Source: Rhodopseudomonas sp. (lineage in GTDB: Bacteria; Pseudomonadota; Alphaproteobacteria; Rhizobiales; Xanthobacteraceae). Taken from it: a DNA stretch of 64,000 nt. The notes below the pieces were generated by a model. The model did no database searches. It had not been told where the DNA came from and worked only from the letters and a program-made list of their open reading frames with translations. The position numbers were made by a program, and so were the translations under genes. The stretch's first letter is position 1, and each line of letters begins with the position of its first letter. The stretch spans positions 1-64,000 of the forward strand of contig WGNB01000001.1 of assembly GCA_016124795.1 (NCBI GenBank), read 5' to 3'. Positions 59,379-64,000 of the stretch are shown here, piece by piece.

Positions 59379-60016
59379 GCCATCGCCCGATGTGCCGCGG
59401 TTCGGGCGTTGACATCGAGCCAGGCCGACGCGATGTCGACATCCGCCTGAATCAAGCCGTGGCCGGCCGGCACGATGCGATGGTCGACGATCGCGCCACG
59501 TTCGCGCAATTGCGCTGTCAGCCGCGCCGGGTTGGCGACCGGCGCCAACGGGTCCTGCGCACCGGACACGATCAGCACCGGGATGCCATCGATCGGTCGA
59601 TCGGCCGGGACGACGAGTGGCGTCATCGCCCTGAACAGAACGGCACCGGCCAGGACGTCAGGATGCTCCAATAACAACGCCGCCGCGATATTGGCGCCGT
59701 TGGAAAAGCCGAGCGCGATCGGCGCCGCCAGGCCGTATTGTTTTCGGGCGGCGGCGACGAAGCCGGCAAGTTGCCCGGCGCGCAGCCGAATGTCGGCTTC
59801 GTCGAACACGCCTTCAGCAAGCCGCCGGAAGAACCGTGGCATGCCGCGTTCGAGCACGTTGCCACGCGGCGACAGCAACGCCGAGCCGGGGGCCACGACA
59901 TGCCCCAGTTCGATCAGATCGTTTTCGTCGCCGCCGGTGCCGTGCAGCAGCAGAACCGGTGGCGCATGCGCCACCGATGCCGGTTCGTAGCGATGGATGA
60001 AGCCGAGGTCGGTCAT
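59375..60016 (-). CDS. MhqD-like alpha/beta hydrolase
   Basis: A 213-residue serine hydrolase of the carboxylesterase/phospholipase type. It has LLLHGTGGDENDL (oxyanion hole), nucleophile Ser in GFSNGAN, Asp in SGAQDPLAPV, and His in AGHGLIQ. The gene overlaps the dioxygenase gene at 60013 (ATGA), the arrangement of MhqD with MhqO in quinone-stress operons, where the esterase acts on ring-cleavage products. It converges with the MFS gene, the stops overlapping by 4 bp. Confidence 0.87.
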   Translation of the reverse strand: MTDLGFIHRYEPASVAHAPPVLLLHGTGGDENDLIELGHVVAPGSALLSPRGNVLERGMPRFFRRLAEGVFDEADIRLRAGQLAGFVAAARKQYGLAAPIALGFSNGANIAAALLLEHPDVLAGAVLFRAMTPLVVPADRPIDGIPVLIVSGAQDPLAPVANPARLTAQLRERGAIVDHRIVPAGHGLIQADVDIASAWLDVNARTAAHRAMA

Positions 60017-60963
60017 GACACCAGTTCTCCCAGCGCGGGCAGCACCTTTTCGATCTGTGCCCGGTGCGATTCCAGGAAGGACGGCAGCTTCAAGGCGTGG
60101 CCGAGTGACTCCACCGGTTCATCGACGGCAAAGCCGGGGATGTCAGTGGCGATCTCGAACAACACGCCGCCGGGCTCGCGGAAGTAGATCGAGCGGAAGT
60201 AATTGCGGTCCTTCTGCTCGGTCGGCCGCAGCCGGTGCGTGGTCACCAGCTTGCGTGCCATCTCGGCCTGTTCGGCGTCGTCGGCGGCGCGAAAGGCAAT
60301 ATGGTGGACCGAGCCGCGACCTTGTCGTCCGGCGAGAAAGCCCTTGGCCTCGTAGATATCGACGATAGAACCCGGTTCCTTGCCATTGTTCTGGCCTTGT
60401 GCGGTATAGCGGATGACCGAGCCGTCGCGCCCGGTTTCCTTGAAGCCGAACACGTCGGTCAGGATCGCGCCGGTTCTCTCGGCGCTGTCGAGCAGCAACG
60501 TGACACCATGAAAGCCGCGGATCGCGTATTCGGCGGGAATGCCGCCCGCGGTCCAGGCCGGTTCATTCTCCGCGCCCGGAATGCCGATCAGAGCCAGGCT
60601 CATGCCGTCCGGATCGGAGAAGGCAAGCACGGTCTCGCCGAAACGCTTCTCCAGCGGTTCGTAGGCGACGCCGTGCTCTGTAAAGCGTTGCGTCCAGTAG
60701 CCAATGGCAGACAGCGGCACCCGGAATGAAGTCTGGTGCGTCTGGCCGACCCCGCCGCGCCCCGCGGCGGCGTGTTCCCACGGGAAGAAGGTGAGGATCG
60801 TGCCGGGGTTGCCGGCTTCGTCGCCGTAATAGAAGTGATAGGTGCCGGGATCGTCGAAATTGACGGTCCGTTTGACGAAGCGCAGCCCGAGCGTGCGGGT
60901 GTAGAAGTCGAAGTTGCGCTGGGCGTTGCCGGCAATCGCCGTGACGTGATGAAGGCCTGACAT
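60013..60963 (-). CDS. MhqO-like ring-cleaving dioxygenase
   Basis: A 316-residue two-domain VOC protein. Metal ligands appear in SGLHHVTAI, SVHHIAFR and LFEIATD. PGTILTFFPWEHAAAG is a family hallmark. MhqO/LinE-like enzymes open hydroquinones or catechols. It lies divergent from the LysR gene, with a perfect dyad between them, and overlaps the MhqD-like gene downstream. The likely role is detoxification of quinols formed by the hydroxylases of this island. Confidence 0.9.
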   Translation of the reverse strand: MSGLHHVTAIAGNAQRNFDFYTRTLGLRFVKRTVNFDDPGTYHFYYGDEAGNPGTILTFFPWEHAAAGRGGVGQTHQTSFRVPLSAIGYWTQRFTEHGVAYEPLEKRFGETVLAFSDPDGMSLALIGIPGAENEPAWTAGGIPAEYAIRGFHGVTLLLDSAERTGAILTDVFGFKETGRDGSVIRYTAQGQNNGKEPGSIVDIYEAKGFLAGRQGRGSVHHIAFRAADDAEQAEMARKLVTTHRLRPTEQKDRNYFRSIYFREPGGVLFEIATDIPGFAVDEPVESLGHALKLPSFLESHRAQIEKVLPALGELVS

Positions 60964-61000
60964 GGAACTTCTCCTGGAACGTTAAGTGACTTGTTCCCCG

Positions 61001-61025
61001 TCAAAATGGTTCGGTTCCATTTTGA
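61001..61025. promoter_or_regulatory. 25-bp perfect dyad between mhqO-like and lysR genes
   Basis: TCAAAATGG (61001-61009) and CCATTTTGA (61017-61025) are perfect inverted repeats with a 7-bp centre TTCGGTT. It sits 38 bp from the dioxygenase start and 79 bp from the lysR start. LysR-type or MarR-type quinone sensors bind such dyads. A second imperfect one, GTCT/AGAC, is at about 61052-61068. Confidence 0.65.
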
Positions 61026-61103
61026 AAACAATGTGGTATCTTGTGGCGTTACTGTCTACATTTTGGAGACAATAATAGCCTTTTGCCTAAATTGGTGCCG
61101 CTC

Positions 61104-61985
61104 GTGGATAAACTCGCCAGCCTCCGCGCCTTCGTCAAAGTCGTCGAACTCGGCAGTTTTGCCGAAGCCGGCCGCACGCTGCGGCTGTCGCGCTCGGCGG
61201 TGAGCAAATATGTCGCCGAGCTGGAACAAGATCTCGGCGTGCAATTGCTACAAAGGACCACCCGGCATGTCAGCCCGACCGAGAACGGGCAGGCCTATTT
61301 CGAACGCACACTTGGTATTCTGGCCGACCTCGATGCTGCCGATCAGGCCGTCGCCCAGTTGCAGTCAACACCGCGCGGCCTGTTGCGTATCAATGCGCCG
61401 ATGTCGTTCGGTACGATCAAGCTCGGTCCTTTGATCGCCGAGTTCATGGCACGCCATCCCGACCTGCAGGTGCAACTCGTCCTCACCGATGAACAGGTCG
61501 ATCCGGTACAAGCGGGGGTCGATGTCACGTTGCGGATCGCCGAATTGGAGACGTCGAGCCTGATCGCACGCAAGCTGTGCGATATCGACCGGGTGATTTG
61601 CGCATCACCGGATTATTTCAAAGCGAATGGCAGGCCCGGTCATGTGGACGACCTGCGCCGGCATGATTGTTTGACCTACGGCTTTCTGTCGACCGGCAAT
61701 CAATGGAAACTGACCGGACCGGACGGCGATCACTGGATCGCGCCGCACTGGACCTTGTGCGCCAACAATGCCGAAGTGCTACGCGATGCCGCGGTCAAGG
61801 GGCGAGGCATTGCGATCCTGCCGGTGTTTATTGCCGAGGCGCAACTCAAGAGCGGTGCTCTGGCTACGGTATTGGACGATTATCGTGCACCGCCTCTGAC
61901 GCTTTATGCGGTTTATCCGCCGACCCGCCATTTGGCGGTCAAGGTTCGACTGTTTATCGATTTTCTGGTGGACCGGCTGCGCTAG
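61104..61985 (+). CDS. LysR-family transcriptional regulator
   Basis: A 293-residue regulator. The GTG at 61104 gives the usual start V/MDKLASLRAF; earlier TTG or GTG codons in frame (61083, 61095) are possible because the nearest GGAG is at about 61065. The helix-turn-helix spans about 16-36 (GSFAEAGRTLRLSRSAVSKY). The effector domain follows with PRGLLRINAPMSFG (about 92-105). It is divergent from the mhqO/mhqD-like pair and probably controls it, as CrgA/QseD-like regulators do. Confidence 0.87.
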   Translation: MDKLASLRAFVKVVELGSFAEAGRTLRLSRSAVSKYVAELEQDLGVQLLQRTTRHVSPTENGQAYFERTLGILADLDAADQAVAQLQSTPRGLLRINAPMSFGTIKLGPLIAEFMARHPDLQVQLVLTDEQVDPVQAGVDVTLRIAELETSSLIARKLCDIDRVICASPDYFKANGRPGHVDDLRRHDCLTYGFLSTGNQWKLTGPDGDHWIAPHWTLCANNAEVLRDAAVKGRGIAILPVFIAEAQLKSGALATVLDDYRAPPLTLYAVYPPTRHLAVKVRLFIDFLVDRLR

Positions 61986-62065
61986 ACTGGCCGGCGTCGA
62001 ATCGTGGGCCGGCCGCCGCGATGTCGTCGATTTCAAGCGTCAACGAAAACCGAGGAGTGTCTGTC

Positions 62066-62914
62066 GTGAAAATTGTCGATCTGTCTCATGTGATGAACGT
62101 CCACACTCCCGGATGGGTCGGCTATGCCGGCAACAAGATGTATTATGCGCAGAATTTGCAGACGGTGCGGATCGTGGCGCAGCGCATCGACACGGCCTTG
62201 CATGTCGGCACCCATTTCGACGGCGCCATGCACGCGACCGATAATCGCAAAGGCGATATGGCGCATCTGCCGATGGACTATCTGATGAACCGCGGCGTTG
62301 TCGTCGATATCTCCAAGCATATGCACGACTGGGCGGTCATCACGCCGGAGATCATCGAATCGTCGGGTGCCGATATCCGGGAAGGCGACATTCTGATCCT
62401 GCATACCGGTTGGCATAAACATTACGAAGGCCAGCCACAGCAGGATCTGGTGAAGTATTTCTGCTATCATCCCGGCCCCAATCTCGACACCCTGCATTGG
62501 ATGTTGAAGAAGAAGATCAAATGGTGGGGCATGGATACCGGGTCCTGCGACCATGCCATGAATACCTCGATCCGCTATATGCGGCCCGATCTGGCCGAGG
62601 AGTTCACCAAGAAGCACGGCAAGACGCCGGGCGAGTTTTTCGGCACCTTCGAATATACGCATAAGAAGTCGGGCCGTTTGGTCTCGGCCGACGTCTTTCC
62701 GTTCCACAACTGGGCGTTTCAGGAAGGCCTGTTGCATGCCGAAAATATCGGTGGCGATATCGAATTGATGCTGGGCAAGCGCTGTGTGATCGGTGCATTC
62801 CCGTGGCGTTACGAAGGGCTGGAAGGTTGCCCTTGCCGCATCGTCTGTTTCCCCGACAGCGATGAAAATGTCGAAGCGGTCGGTAATGCCGCCAAGGCGA
62901 TCCTGCGGGACTGA
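62066..62914 (+). CDS. Cyclase-family (kynurenine formamidase-like) hydrolase
   Basis: A 282-residue metal-dependent hydrolase. The motif HVGTHFDGAMH (H46, H50, D52, H56) holds the metal ligands. N-terminal KIVDLSHVMNVHTPG and late GCPCRIVCFP are typical. Known members hydrolyse N-formylkynurenine, isatin or cyclic amides. The GTG at 62066 is chosen because GAGGAG stands 8 nt upstream; an ATG at 62021 would add 15 residues without homology. The hairpin at 62963 follows. Confidence 0.85.
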   Translation: MKIVDLSHVMNVHTPGWVGYAGNKMYYAQNLQTVRIVAQRIDTALHVGTHFDGAMHATDNRKGDMAHLPMDYLMNRGVVVDISKHMHDWAVITPEIIESSGADIREGDILILHTGWHKHYEGQPQQDLVKYFCYHPGPNLDTLHWMLKKKIKWWGMDTGSCDHAMNTSIRYMRPDLAEEFTKKHGKTPGEFFGTFEYTHKKSGRLVSADVFPFHNWAFQEGLLHAENIGGDIELMLGKRCVIGAFPWRYEGLEGCPCRIVCFPDSDENVEAVGNAAKAILRD

Positions 62915-62962
62915 CGTCGTCGTTAGCCGGTTAGCGGCATCGTGCCCGCGCCGGACACAAAA

Positions 62963-62989
62963 GGCCTGAGCGACGGTTTCGCTCAGGCC
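62963..62989. terminator. Perfect hairpin after the cyclase gene
   Basis: GGCCTGAGCGA and TCGCTCAGGCC form an 11-bp stem around CGGTT. An A run precedes it on the plus strand, so a T run follows only on the minus strand. On the plus strand it may still end the cyclase transcript with Rho or act as a 3' mRNA cap. Confidence 0.5.
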
Positions 62990-63338
62990 GCGGCGGGCCC
63001 GATGTTTTGAAGGTCGACAGTGGCGCTGTGTTTACGCGATGTTTATGGGCGCGGCCACGGGCCTGGGTGTTGCGCGGCGTCTCCGTCCGTCATTCTAAAC
63101 GGCGCGCTTAACAGCTTTGCCAAAGGTATCATCGCAAGGGCGCCAGGTTTGCGCATCTTGTCGACGACTGTCGCGGCCCCTTCGAAGTTTCATAGCGGTC
63201 ATCGCCTCAAAAGGGTGGTGCAAGAAGTTTTCCTTCGCTACGCCGACAGCTCGCCGGCGGCTTGGCACATGCATTGCTGACATCGCTCCAACACGGGGCG
63301 GAGCCGCGACATCGATGCCGCGAAGGAAGTGCGTGGGT
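62990..63338. other. Intergenic region before the MFS gene
   Basis: Nothing beyond the hairpin is supported. Short open frames lack ribosome sites and family features. No clear promoter pair was found, though GAAGGAAGTG just before 63339 gives the MFS gene a ribosome-binding site. Confidence 0.4.
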
Positions 63339-64000
63339 ATGATTGAGCGCTTGTTGTTGCGATTGCAGTCTCAACCGGCCTGGTTCCGAACCTTATGGCT
63401 GATGGTTGCAGTGCAGTTCCTGATGGGCGCGTCGACCACAATTCAAAGCCCGGTGATCCCGCTGTTCCTGCCGCAGATCGGCGTAACGCAACCCGGGCAG
63501 GTCGAGTTCTGGTCGGGCGTTCTCAACGCCATCAACTTCCTGTTCGCCGCTTTCGCTTCGCCGATATGGGGCGCGGTCGCCGACCGTTACGGCCGCAAGA
63601 TGATGGTCCTTCGTTCGACCATGGCGATCTGTATCTTCATGGCCCTGATGGGGATGTCGCAGGCGCTTTGGCAGTTGGTGCTGTTGCGCGGGATGATGGG
63701 CGTCTTCAGTGGATTTTCCGCGGCGTCGATTGCTTTGGTCGTAACCCAAGTGCCGGAATCACGCTTCGGCTATTCGCTGGGGTGGCTCAGCACCGGCCAA
63801 CTGGTGGGCGCGCTGCTCGGACCGGTCTTTGGCGGCATGGTGGCCGATGCGACCGGCAGTTATCGCATGGCGTTTTTTTGCACTTCGGTCGTTGCGGGGT
63901 CGGCGGCGGTTCTTACTTGGACAGGCGTGATCGAGCGGTTAGCTAAAGCCGGCAAGGCCAGCAAGCCGTCTTTGTCGCAAGGGTTCCGCACGCTGTTCAC
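63339..64000 (+). CDS. MFS transporter, N-terminal part (runs off window)
   Basis: An open frame from the ATG at 63339 to the window end encodes at least 220 residues: a short basic start, then span FRTLWLMVAVQFLMGAS, the MFS loop motif GAVADRYGRKMMVLRS (about 73-88), and further spans with GPVFGGMVADATG. This is the first half of a major facilitator of the multidrug-efflux/TetA-like type (DHA1). The direction and substrate cannot be given. The gene stands apart from the cyclase operon. Confidence 0.88.
   Translation, partial: MIERLLLRLQSQPAWFRTLWLMVAVQFLMGASTTIQSPVIPLFLPQIGVTQPGQVEFWSGVLNAINFLFAAFASPIWGAVADRYGRKMMVLRSTMAICIFMALMGMSQALWQLVLLRGMMGVFSGFSAASIALVVTQVPESRFGYSLGWLSTGQLVGALLGPVFGGMVADATGSYRMAFFCTSVVAGSAAVLTWTGVIERLAKAGKASKPSLSQGFRTLF

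Noticed and set aside
1-64000. CRISPR arrays, tRNA or rRNA genes, integrase/att sites
   Set aside because: No regularly spaced repeats, cloverleaf or rRNA-like sequence, or integrase gene was recognised; the only mobile element seen is the IS fragment at the left edge.

Overview
The window looks like the chromosome of a high-GC alphaproteobacterium, probably Hyphomicrobiales near Bradyrhizobium, Rhodopseudomonas or Xanthobacteraceae. The evidence is the protein families, the strongly GC-biased third positions, and a dispersed intergenic repeat near 3757-3824 of a type I associate with that group. No rRNA, tRNA or CRISPR array was seen.

Left edge (1-3.8 kb): accessory DNA, visibly AT-richer than the rest up to about 2.7 kb. 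It holds a decayed Hachiman anti-phage locus on the minus strand. hamA (DUF1837 nuclease) is split by a frameshift in an 8-C run, between two parts of its predicted active site. hamB (Ski2-like helicase) is cut after about codon 534 by an IS3-family element that runs off the window. A Phd-type antitoxin with a PemK/MazF-like toxin follows, with a dyad across its promoter, then the dispersed repeat.

From 3.86 kb on, the window is a large catabolic island. It has five complete NMT1/THI5-type ABC importers plus two further binding proteins, each set among oxygenases and hydrolases. Block A (minus, 20.9 to 3.86 kb) holds an ABC importer, a flavin monooxygenase, an alpha/beta hydrolase, an IclR regulator, an SDR, a ThDP-dependent enzyme, an aspartate dehydrogenase, an aldehyde dehydrogenase, a phthalate-dioxygenase-type reductase, and two near-duplicate Rieske oxygenases each preceded by a small paralogous protein, with a Rid-family gene between. 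Block B (plus, 21.2 to 29.8 kb) holds an IclR regulator, a cupin, an extradiol-type VOC protein, an SDR, a 6-hydroxynicotinate-monooxygenase-like flavoprotein, an ABC importer and a LysR regulator. A and B diverge from an intergenic region with two identical-architecture dyads.

Block C (plus, 29.9 to 39.3 kb) is a cyclic amide/imide module: hydantoinase/oxoprolinase A and B subunits, a cyanuric acid hydrolase/barbiturase-family ring opener, an ABC importer and an amidase. An oppositely oriented amidase and an NmrA-like reductase follow. Block D (plus, 41.8 to 55.8 kb) holds a DUF2848 protein, a GntR regulator, a cupin, an ABC importer, two tandem flavin monooxygenases, an amidase, a UbiD-type decarboxylase, a second ABC importer and a binding protein without signal peptide, closed by a good intrinsic terminator. 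Block E (55.9 to 64 kb) holds a YtcJ-like amidohydrolase, an MFS exporter, an MhqD/MhqO-like esterase and dioxygenase pair divergent from a LysR gene across a perfect 25-bp dyad, a cyclase-family hydrolase, and the start of another MFS gene.

Taken together, the blocks suggest import and stepwise hydroxylation, ring opening and deamidation of N-containing aromatic or cyclic-imide compounds. The actual substrates cannot be read from the sequence.
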